A stretch of DNA of 40,590 nt from Gammaproteobacteria bacterium. GTDB taxonomy: Bacteria > Pseudomonadota > Gammaproteobacteria > Pseudomonadales > Azotimanducaceae. The stretch spans positions 16,504 through 57,093 of the forward strand of contig JAPOXO010000125.1 of assembly GCA_026707045.1 (NCBI GenBank). The letters run 5' to 3'. How positions within the stretch are numbered: position 1 is the first letter of the stretch; the number at the start of each line of letters is the position of its first letter. This document shows positions 25,067 through 33,436 of the stretch, piece after piece. A program made the translations under genes and the position numbers. The notes under the pieces are model-generated. The model ran no database searches. It saw only the letters and a list, made by a program, of their open reading frames with translations, and had not been told where the DNA came from.

Positions 25067-27001
25067 GTGCATTGGGTTGCGTATTCGAGGCTTTGGACGA
25101 GCAGATTGGCAGTTTTAAAGTTAGATATTCGCAAAAGGATGCCCTATGTAGGTAGCGAAAATCTCGGGAAATACGGTCCATTTGAACGGATCGACGGTAT
25201 CCTGCACTATGGTGTGGACCCGAGCGACGCACACAATACAAACATCGTCGACATAGACCTAGCATCGAGAGACCCTTCTGGTTTGGTGCGTTTTTCTGGA
25301 GACTTTACGCTGATCGCTCCCACGAAACGAACTCCAAGATCTCTCCTGCTTGAAGTTCCCAATCGGGGAAACCGGCTCTCGTTTCGTATGTTCAACCGCG
25401 CCAACATGGCCGCAATTCTGCGAGATCCATGCTCAGTTGGGGACGGGTTTATTTTCCGGCACGGATTTGCATTGCTTTCCGTCGGGTGGCAGTTCGATGC
25501 CATGGGGATGAATATTCAGGTTCCAGAAGCAACAATCAATGGCAACCCTCTGAAGGGTGGCGTGATTTGTCGGATTCAGCCTTCTCGAAAATCCCGAAGC
25601 CTTTTCGTGGGCCAGTTGGGCTCGACCGCGTATCGATTGAACGAAGGAACATCACAGGCTCGGTTGTACGAGCAAATCCATCTCAATGCACCGAGAGTGG
25701 AAGTTGATCCTTCTTCCTGGTCAATTGGTCGAATCGAAGCCGGGACGATGGAAACTAGCGAGGAGCACATTTGTTCACAAGAAGGTTTCTCCGCAGGCAA
25801 GATTTACACTTTGGTATACGACGCTTCCGGTGCGCCGGTCGTAGGTTTGGGACTCTTGGCACTGCGAGATGCGGGATCATATTTCCGATCGTCAAACTAT
25901 CCCGGCCGCACTTCTCCGCCACCAAGCGTTATCGCCTTTGGCGCGTCTCAGACAGGACGGGTCTTACGCCATTTGCTCTATGAAGGCCTCTATGAAAGCG
26001 AGGACGGAGAGTTTGTATTTGATGGCGTGATGCCCCACATCGCGGGTGCTCAACGGGGCGACTTCAATCATAGATTTGCACAGCCATCGAGTATGGGGGT
26101 TCCGGCTTGTGGTCAGATGTTTCCTTTCGCGTCCCGTACGACAACTGACCCTTTGACCGGTTGGAGGGAGGGTCTATTTCGGGACAAACAGCGTGTGCCA
26201 AAGGTTTTCCAAACGAATACTTCCTGGGAGTACTGGCGGGGCGATGCCGCCTTGGGGCATGTTTCAACCAGCGGAGACGCCGACATCGAACCTGCGCCTC
26301 AGGAACGTCTGTACTTGTTTGCGGGAACCCATCACATTAATGCCGTCGTGCCGGTTTCTGACACGCTCGTGCATACCGGAGACCGAGTGCGATATCCGAT
26401 GAATACGGTTTCATATACGCCTTTGATTCGCGCGGCTCTGCTCAACATGCTGGAGTGGATAGAGGGGTCATCGATTCCTCCATCATCTCAGATTCCTCGA
26501 ATTGCCGATGGCACGCTGGTAAGTCGGAAAGCAGTCCTCTCAAAGTTTGAGAATGTTTCTGGATTGGACCGACTTCCTGATGTAGACGCGCTGCCGCATC
26601 TTAGCGTCATAGATCTTGGCCTGCTGGCTTCGCAAGGCGTGTGCAACTTCCCGGCTCGAGAAACTCAGCCCTATCCAGCTTTGGTGTGCGACGTGGGGGA
26701 CGACGTCAATGAGGTAGCGGGAATTCGACTACCAGATTTAACGGTACCTTTGGGGTTTCACACGGGGTGGAACTTGAGACACGAAGACAGCGGGGGAGCC
26801 GATCAGCTTGCCACTTTCGCAGGCTTTTCGATCTTTGATAGGACCATGGTCTCAAGGAGAGCCAAGCCGAAGTATATTGAGCAAGTTCGAATTTCTGTCG
26901 ACGAACTGGTCGACCAACGATTTGTCCTTAAAGAGGATCGCTGGCTATTACAACGGACAGCTCAGTTTCGTCATGAGCTAGCCACAATAAATGCGATCTA
27001 G
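25067..27001 (+). CDS. Alpha/beta-hydrolase-domain protein of unknown substrate
   Basis: This is a protein of up to 644 residues resembling the large alpha/beta hydrolase domain family often annotated only by that name. The N-terminal beta part starts near YGPFERIDGIL and has the family VDIDLA segment. The nucleophile elbow is FGASQTGR with Ser294, followed by FDGVMPHIAG. The C-terminal QPYPALVCDVGDDVNEVAGIRLPDL segment is also typical. It has no signal peptide from either start, so it is probably cytoplasmic. Start choice is uncertain: the GTG at 25067 has GAAGGG six bases upstream, while the ATG at 25139 lies nearer the first conserved residues but has no properly spaced ribosome site. The reaction is probably ester or lactone hydrolysis. 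It stands alone, diverging from sufB. Confidence 0.88.
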   Translation: MHWVAYSRLWTSRLAVLKLDIRKRMPYVGSENLGKYGPFERIDGILHYGVDPSDAHNTNIVDIDLASRDPSGLVRFSGDFTLIAPTKRTPRSLLLEVPNRGNRLSFRMFNRANMAAILRDPCSVGDGFIFRHGFALLSVGWQFDAMGMNIQVPEATINGNPLKGGVICRIQPSRKSRSLFVGQLGSTAYRLNEGTSQARLYEQIHLNAPRVEVDPSSWSIGRIEAGTMETSEEHICSQEGFSAGKIYTLVYDASGAPVVGLGLLALRDAGSYFRSSNYPGRTSPPPSVIAFGASQTGRVLRHLLYEGLYESEDGEFVFDGVMPHIAGAQRGDFNHRFAQPSSMGVPACGQMFPFASRTTTDPLTGWREGLFRDKQRVPKVFQTNTSWEYWRGDAALGHVSTSGDADIEPAPQERLYLFAGTHHINAVVPVSDTLVHTGDRVRYPMNTVSYTPLIRAALLNMLEWIEGSSIPPSSQIPRIADGTLVSRKAVLSKFENVSGLDRLPDVDALPHLSVIDLGLLASQGVCNFPARETQPYPALVCDVGDDVNEVAGIRLPDLTVPLGFHTGWNLRHEDSGGADQLATFAGFSIFDRTMVSRRAKPKYIEQVRISVDELVDQRFVLKEDRWLLQRTAQFRHELATINAI

Positions 27002-27014
27002 CACACAGGATTAT

Positions 27015-27416
27015 TCACCATACTGCAAGGATCATCCCCATTAGCACGCAATAAACAGTACGGTAGCCACTTTGGATTGCGACAAGCTTCCACGACCATC
27101 CGCAATATGCTCCGTCCGAGATATTGGAGCAAGTGATGAAAGCAAGACCCACAACAAGGCCAAGCAAAGCGCCTCCAGCCAGATTGGTCACGCTGAGCAT
27201 CTGCAATATGACAGCCATAGCGATGCAAGTAGCCAGTGTGGTGAAAAATGTGATTATGAACGGTGTAGCAGACGGCTTTATGTCATCGGCAGTCTTGCCC
27301 TGTGCCGCTAGCCAAGCGTTGCCGAAAACCGGACCATACCAAAGATAGCCAAGCACAAAGGAAGCAAGGGTGGCAAGAAAAATTGCCAGCCAGTTCAAGG
27401 CGGCGAAGTCAACCAT
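27015..27416 (-). CDS. DUF1761-family membrane protein
   Basis: This 133-residue protein has four predicted membrane helices at about 7-27, 51-73, 79-98 and 110-130. The first helix carries GYLWYGPVFGNAW, and a SDGAYCGW-type loop lies near the last helix. This matches the small four-helix DUF1761 proteins, whose function is unknown. It converges with the hydrolase gene, with 13 bases between the stops. Confidence 0.87.
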   Translation of the reverse strand: MVDFAALNWLAIFLATLASFVLGYLWYGPVFGNAWLAAQGKTADDIKPSATPFIITFFTTLATCIAMAVILQMLSVTNLAGGALLGLVVGLAFITCSNISDGAYCGWSWKLVAIQSGYRTVYCVLMGMILAVW

Positions 27417-27708
27417 AGTAGTGAGCTGGAAGAAAATTCAATTGGATTTTAGACCAGTTCGCGTAAGCTAGCACGAACGAGCACGAGTCATGGGATCAAC
27501 GCATCAAGCTCGTACAAAACCTCGCATTAACGACAGTACTCAAGCTTTGAATGGGATACTATGGAGGTGTGTACTCACATTTCGAATGAAGCGCTAGTCT
27601 GAGGTTCGATTTCGAGCAAGTCAGCCACAGTCGAAACTAATTTGACATGACTCGTTCTAAACGTGAAGCACCGATTACAGAGTCCTGGTCGGATGGGGAT
27701 GAATTTCT
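27417..27708. other. Intergenic region between divergent genes
   Basis: There are 292 bases between the starts of the DUF1761 gene (- strand) and the membrane-anchored protein (+ strand). A TTGACA occurs near 27643, but no acceptable -10 sits 16-18 bases downstream of it. A long antisense frame that runs through here into 28182 has no ribosome site and opposes a better gene. I see no RNA gene or repeat. Confidence 0.4.
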
Positions 27709-28494
27709 ATGCCTGAAAAGCCCATAGAGACACTTGAGACGGAAGGATCCAGTGTATCGCGCTGGATCCTCTTCGGAGGAGTAATAATTCTTGTAGTTTC
27801 CGTGTGTTTGCTTTTCGCCGGTGTATTCGTTGCACAGAAGGACCGCAGATATCAATCGGCGAATGAGAAGACATCCGATGACCAAATTTCGGAAACGACG
27901 TTCGCTCAAGGAGCGCAAGAAAACACAACCAATTCTTCGAGTGCTACCTCGACCGATGCGCAGAACAGCAGCGTCTTTTCGACTTCGACAAACGAACAGG
28001 CCAAGGGGGTGGCGGAGACTGAGAAATCGCCTCTGTCGGATCCGAGCATTATGTGGCAACACATCGACGAAGAAGAAGTTGAAGAGTCTAAGCTTCCAAA
28101 CTTTCCTAGAGTAGTTTCGAATCGAGCGCTTGTTCGCATGAACTCCAGCGTGTGGACTACAACTGAAGGCCATCGAGTTCAATTCCCGATACCACAGCGA
28201 GACATAGTCTTGGTTGGAGAAGTTACGTCAGTAGGTGGAACTCCTTTAGCACCTACTCTTAAAGGGGAAGTTACTGATCTAGGTGAAAACTATCCTTTCA
28301 CCTTGACGCTGAGCAAAGCTCAAGCTTTCGCTACAGTAACCAGTTCGACTGGGAACTACGAACTGTTTGCCAACCGTGACTACGGATGGGTCATGGCAGC
28401 TGCAGACATGGATGATCATGTAGATTATTCGGTTCCACACACTTTCTTCGAGAATCCCGATCCTCACTCGGGACATGAACATTTGCCGCACTAA
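27709..28494 (+). CDS. Single-pass membrane-anchored protein of unknown function
   Basis: This 261-residue protein has a short N-terminus, a membrane helix at about 19-42, a Ser/Thr/Asn/Glu-rich linker (about 45-115) and a C-terminal beta-rich domain (about 125-245). The C-terminal domain has the pattern GEVTS, FTLTLSKAQAFATV, TGNYELF, GWVMAAAD. This resembles propeptide-like domains preceding some secreted metallopeptidases, but there is no peptidase domain or HExxH motif here. The end is His-rich (HSGHEHLPH), a possible metal ligand. It overlaps the following glycosyltransferase gene by 20 bases. No family is recognised with confidence. Confidence 0.75.
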   Translation: MPEKPIETLETEGSSVSRWILFGGVIILVVSVCLLFAGVFVAQKDRRYQSANEKTSDDQISETTFAQGAQENTTNSSSATSTDAQNSSVFSTSTNEQAKGVAETEKSPLSDPSIMWQHIDEEEVEESKLPNFPRVVSNRALVRMNSSVWTTTEGHRVQFPIPQRDIVLVGEVTSVGGTPLAPTLKGEVTDLGENYPFTLTLSKAQAFATVTSSTGNYELFANRDYGWVMAAADMDDHVDYSVPHTFFENPDPHSGHEHLPH

Positions 28495-29227
28495 GACAGA
28501 ATCGTTCCAGAAGAAGCTCAGCCGGGAGAACTCCTTCAAAATTGACTTGAATGATGTAACGGTCATCGTGCCAGTACACAATGACTATGAACATCTGAAC
28601 AGTTTGTTAGAGGACCTCCGCGAATATCCACAATTGGAAATTTTCGCCGTAGATTTTGGGGCTAGCGACGCTTCTCAAAGCAACGGAGAGGAGTTTCATG
28701 TGATAGTTTCGGATCGGCTCGGCCGAGGTGAGCAAATCGCCTTGGGAGCTTTGCAATCAAACCGATATTGGATTTGGATTCTGCATGCAGATTCTCGAGT
28801 GTCAAGCGTGAATATTGAGGAGTTTGCAAAAGCCATAACTAAGTGTCGATGGGGACGTTTTGATGTTCGTCTTGCAGGTAAGCGCACGATATACCGAGTC
28901 ATTGAGAGGTTGATGAACGCGAGGTCTGCATTGACCAGCATTTGCACAGGGGATCAAGGCATATTTGTACAGCGTTCTCTGCTCGAAGAGATCGGTGGTA
29001 TTCCGCGGCAGTCGCTGATGGAAGACATCGAACTGAGTAAACGACTACGCAAGGTTGAGAAACCTTATCGAATTCGGAGTCAGATGCTAGCCTCTGTTCG
29101 AAAATGGGAGCGGGAAGGCGTTCTTGCGACCATTGTTCGAATGTGGACAGTCCGAATGAGGTACTTCTTGGGCGCGCATCCCGACGTTTTGTATCAGGAC
29201 TACTACGGTCGGGGACGCGCTGAATGA
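28475..29227 (+). CDS. Family 2 glycosyltransferase (TIGR04283-like)
   Basis: This 250-residue GT-A-fold enzyme has VTVIVPVHND at 28-37, the acidic DFGASDAS region, GRGEQIALGA and a metal-binding HADSR segment. WGRFDVRLAGKR and GDQGIFVQRSLLEEIGG follow. These segments are typical of the family labelled arsenosugar-biosynthesis glycosyltransferase TIGR04283, a label taken from other genomes. No arsenic gene is seen here. It overlaps the upstream gene by 20 bases and the next gene, its usual TIGR04282 partner, by an ATGA. Confidence 0.88.
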   Translation: MNICRTKTESFQKKLSRENSFKIDLNDVTVIVPVHNDYEHLNSLLEDLREYPQLEIFAVDFGASDASQSNGEEFHVIVSDRLGRGEQIALGALQSNRYWIWILHADSRVSSVNIEEFAKAITKCRWGRFDVRLAGKRTIYRVIERLMNARSALTSICTGDQGIFVQRSLLEEIGGIPRQSLMEDIELSKRLRKVEKPYRIRSQMLASVRKWEREGVLATIVRMWTVRMRYFLGAHPDVLYQDYYGRGRAE

Positions 29228-29820
29228 GCAGACGCGTAGCGGTATTTGCGCGTGAGCCTAGGATCGGCCACGTCAAGACAAGACTGGCAGCCGACATTGG
29301 GGAGGCTAAAGCACTAGATTGCTACACCAAGACACTGGAGATTGCCATTCAGGCAGCGTCAAACCAAGCCCTTGAGCTTTGGTACGAGGGAAATCCCGCC
29401 AGTTCATGGATCGAACGACGTTTACATCTTAAAGAGCAGCCGGCCGGTAGTTTAGGCAATCGGATGCTCTCGGCGTTCTGCGATGGAGTAGATATCGTAA
29501 TCGGATCTGACATTCCATTGATTACCAACTCCTACGTTGACCGAGCTGCGGAACTGCTGACCTTTGTAGATGTGGTCTTGGGACCAACCGAAGACGGAGG
29601 ATATTGTCTGATCGGGATGCGCCGAGCGCTGCCAGAACTATTTGAAGGTGTTACTTGGAGCTCAACTCAGGTACTCGGGGCAACCCTCCGAAATGCAAAA
29701 CGTCAAAACTTGCGTGTAGAGCTACTTGCACCATTGTGGGACATCGATGACGCAACTGGATACGACCGTTGGATTTCGATGCAGAACGAAAATTCGGCAC
29801 AATGTGCCCAGTCAGCATAG
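29224..29820 (+). CDS. TIGR04282/DUF2064 glycosyl- or nucleotidyltransferase-like protein
   Basis: This 198-residue protein has the family start VAVFAREPRIGHVKTRLA, a GSDIPLI acidic motif near 96-102 and GPTEDGGYCLIGM. It belongs to the DUF2064 group (TIGR04282), a nucleotide-sugar-transferase fold related to CofC/MobA. It is coupled to the TIGR04283 gene by an ATGA overlap, an arrangement common in bacteria. The two probably act on the same sugar or lipid product. The biochemical activity is unproven. Confidence 0.9.
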   Translation: MSRRVAVFAREPRIGHVKTRLAADIGEAKALDCYTKTLEIAIQAASNQALELWYEGNPASSWIERRLHLKEQPAGSLGNRMLSAFCDGVDIVIGSDIPLITNSYVDRAAELLTFVDVVLGPTEDGGYCLIGMRRALPELFEGVTWSSTQVLGATLRNAKRQNLRVELLAPLWDIDDATGYDRWISMQNENSAQCAQSA

Positions 29821-29894
29821 CGCTCTGCTGAGGTTCTAGTAAATAATTGACGTCCGATTAAACGAGCAGAACAAGCACTGGGAGGAACCAGAAA

Positions 29895-30215
29895 GTGTTT
29901 TATGAGCTTAGGCAGTACAAGATTCAATCGGGCAAGATGGACGAGTGGGTCGCTCTTATGGAGGAGGAGATTATTCCCTTTCAAGTGGCGAATGGAATGG
30001 TAATAGTCGGTAGTTTTCGAGGTGAGAAAGACGACAGTGTGTACGTATGGTTACGTCGATTTGACTCAGAGGAAGAACGTGAGCGTCTTTATCGGAAAGT
30101 GTACGGTAGCGATAGGTGGCGCTCAGAAATCCAACCTCGAGTTTCTCAACTGATGGACACTTCTTCAGTCAACGTACAACGAATCGTCGCCACGCCTCGA
30201 TCTGTCGTTCGTTGA
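29895..30215 (+). CDS. NIPSNAP-family protein
   Basis: This 106-residue protein starts with GTG at 29895 behind a strong GGGAGGAA ribosome site. The start FYELRQYKIQSGKMDEWV and the later YVWLRRFDSEEER segment are typical of NIPSNAP-family alpha-beta barrel proteins, whose role is mostly unknown. It stands alone, 74 bases after the transferase pair and just before a convergent tRNA. Confidence 0.88.
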   Translation: MFYELRQYKIQSGKMDEWVALMEEEIIPFQVANGMVIVGSFRGEKDDSVYVWLRRFDSEEERERLYRKVYGSDRWRSEIQPRVSQLMDTSSVNVQRIVATPRSVVR

Positions 30216-30238
30216 TCGTTGGTGTCAGATGACCGGGT

Positions 30239-30315
30239 TGGCGCCCCGAGAAGGACTCGAACCTTCGACCTGCCGCTTAGGAGGCGGCCGCGCTATCCAA
30301 CTGTGCCATCGGGGC
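30239..30315 (-). tRNA. tRNA-Arg (anticodon CCT)
   Basis: Read on the - strand this 77-base gene folds as a cloverleaf: acceptor GCCCCGA/TCGGGGC, anticodon stem GCCGC/GCGGC with loop CTCCTAA (anticodon CCT, reading AGG), T-arm GAAGG/CCTTC with loop TTCGAGT, discriminator G and an encoded CCA at 30239-30241. The D-stem GCAC/GCGC has one A-C mismatch. It lies between the NIPSNAP gene and the CBS gene. No integrase or direct repeat marks it as an attachment site. Confidence 0.96.
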
Positions 30316-30393
30316 TTGTTTCATGTTCGAGACTTGTGACCTCAGAAATAGATTGTCTCCATTCAGGGCCAAACTCAAGCTCGGCGAGGTAGT

Positions 30394-30795
30394 TTAGTCC
30401 TCTAGGCAAGCGAAGACCAGGTCCCTTCGATTGACTATCCCAATGGGTCGACGAGCGTCATCGATCACCACCGCTTGAGAGAGATCTAGGTTAGCAAGCA
30501 GTCTGGTTGCATACTGCACTCGCATTTGCGCTGGTACGGACACAATCGGTTTGGTCATAACTTCAAAGACGAAAGTTCGCTCCGGAGGTCGTCTCTTTGC
30601 CATGACTTCTCGTGCGATGTCCGCCACAGCGACAAGACCGATTTCATCGTCTTCATCGCGACGGTTGACGACAAGAGCATTGAGATGGTTGTCCCGAAGC
30701 ACTTTTATAGCGTCTGCTATGGTCGCCTCTCGACTAATCGAATGAACCGCTTCAGACAAGCAGTCTTCAACTCTTCTAATCGGTGCGTCGGTCAT
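30394..30795 (-). CDS. CBS-pair protein
   Basis: This 133-residue protein consists almost entirely of two CBS motifs (about 10-65 and 75-131; EVMTKPIVSVPAQM marks the second). CBS pairs bind adenine nucleotides and regulate partners, often transporters. Its ATG overlaps the stop of the PII-like gene (30792-30795), and it ends the operon of two DUF1538 membrane proteins. A role as an adenylate-sensing regulator of the transporter is inferred. Confidence 0.92.
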   Translation of the reverse strand: MTDAPIRRVEDCLSEAVHSISREATIADAIKVLRDNHLNALVVNRRDEDDEIGLVAVADIAREVMAKRRPPERTFVFEVMTKPIVSVPAQMRVQYATRLLANLDLSQAVVIDDARRPIGIVNRRDLVFACLED

Positions 30796-31139
30796 GTATC
30801 TTCCTCCATGGATCTAAGAATAAAAGGCAATTGAGTCTTTAGGCCAACAGCATCCTCTACTGCAATTTGAATGGCGATGCCAGATCCTGGTTTGTCATCG
30901 AAATCTCCAATATCTTGAATACATTCCAGGATCTCTCGTGCTTTGCTTTCGGCGGTGACCAACGCGATTGCGTCGCGAACCGGAGTAAATCCGACTCCAA
31001 GGAAAGTCTTGCTTGCCTTCAATCCTTCACCCCTAACTTGGTGAAAGACCGTTGCACCAGTTGCCCCGATTTTTCGAACTGCTTCGAGGATTGCATCCGT
31101 TTTTTCCACAGGCACAAAAGCAATAACTAATTTCAACAT
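30792..31139 (-). CDS. PII-like signalling protein
   Basis: This 115-residue protein has the PII ferredoxin-like fold pattern: MLKLVIAFVPVEKTDAILEAVRKIGATGAT at the start, a shortened T-loop-like region near 36-54 (HQVRGEGL, FTPVRD), and a late KPGSGIAIQIAVED similar to the PII nucleotide-binding turn. The uridylylated Tyr and other GlnB/GlnK residues are not recognisable, so it is not a classical nitrogen regulator. It lies 4 bases after a DUF1538 gene and overlaps the CBS gene, so it probably controls that membrane system. Confidence 0.85.
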   Translation of the reverse strand: MLKLVIAFVPVEKTDAILEAVRKIGATGATVFHQVRGEGLKASKTFLGVGFTPVRDAIALVTAESKAREILECIQDIGDFDDKPGSGIAIQIAVEDAVGLKTQLPFILRSMEEDT

Positions 31140-31143
31140 GTGC

Positions 31144-31920
31144 TTATTCCTCTTCAGAGGGTGAAGGCGGCGTGGGTGAAGTCAGTTTGGCTACGATCAA
31201 GGAATATCCCAGAACAGTCATGATTGGGAAGACACTTGCAAAAGCGATTAATCCAAAACCATCCACAAGCGGATTTCTACCCGGAACGTCGCTTGCCAAT
31301 CCAAGTCCCAGAGCGGCTACGACAGGAACCGTGACCGTTGAAGTTGTAACACCTCCACTGTCGTATGCAAGGGGCATTATCGTCTTGCTTGCAAATATGG
31401 TCAATATGAGAACGACCGCGTACGATGCCATGATGTACCACTGCAATGGAGTCCCCGTGACTATACGAAAGCACCCCAATGAAACACCAGTCGCGACTCC
31501 AACCGCAACCGCCAGACGGAGCCCCCATGCGTTGATTGCGCCACCTGAAGCACTTTCAGCCTTGATGGAGACTGCGATGAGCGATGGTTCGGCCACTGTG
31601 GTCGCAAAGCCTACAGCTGCTGCAAAAGCATAGACCATCAAGTAATCGGCCCATCGAACGTCCGCTACCGAAGAGGCTACATTGGACGAGGTCAGCTGTG
31701 CTGCCATCGTCTCTCCGATAGGGAACAACGCATCATTCAAACCGACGAGAAACAGCGCCAATCCGACCAGGACCAAAACAAAACCACTAACAATTTGCTT
31801 CAAATTCGGTAGTTGCTGGCGAAGGACAACGACTTGAAAGACGACCAGAATCACCACTATGGGCATTACATCTCTTACTGTTGTAGCGAATGAAGTTGCC
31901 AGGTCCAACAGGAAATTCAC
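31144..31920 (-). CDS. DUF1538 membrane protein, second subunit (UmpB-like)
   Basis: This 258-residue protein has about six to seven membrane helices. The DUF1538 signature segments are clear: [37 protein letters not shown] and [19 protein letters not shown]. From memory, a paired DUF1538 system (UmpAB) has been reported as a two-component Na+/H+ antiporter in a halophile. That is the best functional guess: cation/proton exchange at the inner membrane. It starts one base after its paralogue's stop codon. The GRNP-DGFGL repeat suggests both subunits share a pore-lining element. Confidence 0.9.
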   Translation of the reverse strand: MNFLLDLATSFATTVRDVMPIVVILVVFQVVVLRQQLPNLKQIVSGFVLVLVGLALFLVGLNDALFPIGETMAAQLTSSNVASSVADVRWADYLMVYAFAAAVGFATTVAEPSLIAVSIKAESASGGAINAWGLRLAVAVGVATGVSLGCFRIVTGTPLQWYIMASYAVVLILTIFASKTIMPLAYDSGGVTTSTVTVPVVAALGLGLASDVPGRNPLVDGFGLIAFASVFPIMTVLGYSLIVAKLTSPTPPSPSEEE

Positions 31921-31921
31921 T

Positions 31922-32656
31922 TTACAGAACCAAACCGTAGGCCAAAACGAAAATAATGGGAGTGAGACTGGCGAATGCGATCAACCCAAATCCGTCCACC
32001 ATCGGATTGCGTCCACGGATACTCGTCGCCAGTCCAACACCCAACGCGGTGAGTAAAGGTACTGTGACCGTGCCTGTGGTGACTCCTCCTGAATCGTAGG
32101 CAATACCGATAATTTCAGCTGGAGCAAAGAATGTGAGCACCGTCACAAAAACGTAGCCGCTAATAATCATCACGTGAATTGGCCAGCCCTTCAGAATTCT
32201 TACAACTCCGATAACGACTGCGACTCCGACTGATAGTGCGACGACGATACGCAAAGTGAACGCGTATGCATCTCGAGCGTTTTCGGAACTCGAGATGAGA
32301 CCAGCCTGAGCTACAACATCGGCCGCTTCTGCTGCTACTGCAATGAGAGCAGGTTCTGCAACGGTTGTACCGAAACCCAGACAGAAAGCAAAACTTAGCA
32401 GTGCGACGACACTGCTCTTTCGCGCAAACGCTTGTGCTATGGCTTCACCCAGAGGAAATAGTCCGCTCTCCAAACCCTGAGTGAAAATGGCCAGACCCAA
32501 CACAACACAGACAAGCCCAACGATAGTGTCTCCAAGGTTTGGAAAGGATTGTTGAAGGACCGCAATTTGAAAAAACGCAATTACGATGAAGATTGGTGCG
32601 AGGTCTCGAAGCGCACTCAATATGCGTCGAACAATAGCGTTGAGAATATCCGTCAC
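31922..32656 (-). CDS. DUF1538 membrane protein, first subunit (UmpA-like)
   Basis: This 244-residue paralogue of the next gene has the same helices and signatures: [37 protein letters not shown] and [19 protein letters not shown]. It is the first gene of the four-gene run DUF1538-DUF1538-PII-CBS. The duplicated fold and one-base gene spacing suggest a heteromeric transporter. No clear promoter is visible in the 258 bases upstream. Confidence 0.9.
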   Translation of the reverse strand: MTDILNAIVRRILSALRDLAPIFIVIAFFQIAVLQQSFPNLGDTIVGLVCVVLGLAIFTQGLESGLFPLGEAIAQAFARKSSVVALLSFAFCLGFGTTVAEPALIAVAAEAADVVAQAGLISSSENARDAYAFTLRIVVALSVGVAVVIGVVRILKGWPIHVMIISGYVFVTVLTFFAPAEIIGIAYDSGGVTTGTVTVPLLTALGVGLATSIRGRNPMVDGFGLIAFASLTPIIFVLAYGLVL

Positions 32657-32914
32657 AGTTCCACTTCTTGCTGAACGCCTTCCTACCGAAAAGCGTCGCG
32701 GATGGGGAAACCTTTGGTGTCAGCGAAGCACGAGATTCTAACAGGTCGTTTTTAGTTCTTGGAGCTGCTTATCCAGTACAAACTGACGTGGTCGGCATTG
32801 AGTTTCAGTGAACCACTGAATCAGCTTGCTAAGTCGCACTTCCAAAGAGTTAGATTGGGCCCTTCGTTCAGTGGATTTGTCTCTGGTCCCAAGGGAGCAC
32901 CCTTGAGCGTTCCA
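32657..32914. other. Intergenic region with two perfect short hairpins
   Basis: This stretch of 258 bases contains ttcagtgaaccactgaa (32804-32820, 7-base arms, 3-base loop) and caagggagcacccttg (32890-32905, 6-base arms, 4-base loop). The second lies 9 bases beyond the stop of the - strand gene at 32915 and could help end that transcript, but neither has a T-tract. A small + strand frame at 32759-33022 overlaps the - strand gene and is not supported. Confidence 0.4.
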
Positions 32915-33376
32915 CTAGGTTTGTGGACGCCTTCTGAATGGAACGATGTTCTCACCTTGAACCTCGATGTGTTTGGGTTTGATCGCAATCTCGAAGGTGA
33001 ACATCTCCACGCCATGCTTTAAGAATCCTCTCGCACCAAGCACTTCTGGCATTGTGAAGAGTGTTGTAGCCAATTGATTTAAGCCCTCTTTGTCGCTCAG
33101 TAGGGCAAGGTGGGGAACACTGTCAAGTTTGGCAGTACCGATTAAGTCGATTTGGGGACCCATAATGGTCATATCGTATAGACCAGTCTCGTTGCGAGCC
33201 ATCCACACGCCAAACTCGTATCGAACAGAAGTTTCAGTTTTGGCCTCGATGTCTATTGCATAGCGGTCTTCTTGTTGATCAGTAACGATGCATTCGCCAG
33301 AAAAATGTACTAATGCAGAGTCAGTAGTGGCTCTCCATGAGCCGCTGACGGTCCAGACGCCGGGATTTAGGATCAC
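32915..33376 (-). CDS. Conserved-looking small protein, function unknown
   Basis: This 153-residue protein starts with GTG. It has a beta-rich pattern (VWTVSGSWRATT, ALVHFSGECIV, YAIDIEAKTE, VRYEFGVWMA, LYDMTIMG) and a C-terminal helix-strand part around TLFTMPEVLGARGFLKHG. The even alternation of strands and the absence of low complexity argue for a real gene, but there is no good ribosome site and no family I recognise. It lies 60 bases downstream of the DUF5916 gene on the same strand and may be cotranscribed with it. It has no signal peptide, so it is probably cytoplasmic. Confidence 0.6.
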   Translation of the reverse strand: MILNPGVWTVSGSWRATTDSALVHFSGECIVTDQQEDRYAIDIEAKTETSVRYEFGVWMARNETGLYDMTIMGPQIDLIGTAKLDSVPHLALLSDKEGLNQLATTLFTMPEVLGARGFLKHGVEMFTFEIAIKPKHIEVQGENIVPFRRRPQT

Positions 33377-33436
33377 GTTTTTGAGCTAACTCGTGCCACT
33401 GCGGAGACTAAACATGCCTCCAATTCTAGAGCTTCC

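Noticed and set aside
27637-28182. - strand frame of 181 codons
   Set aside because: Opposes the membrane-anchored protein gene, is Arg/Cys/Phe-rich like a shadow, and has no ribosome site.
30239-30315. tRNA as an integration site of a mobile element
   Set aside because: No integrase, no direct repeat of the tRNA end and ordinary chromosomal genes on both sides.
31172-31633. + strand frame of 153 codons
   Set aside because: Antisense to the DUF1538 gene; a Thr/Ala/Pro-rich shadow of a membrane protein.
32759-33022. + strand frame of 87 codons
   Set aside because: Overlaps the better-supported - strand gene ending at 32915 and has no ribosome site.
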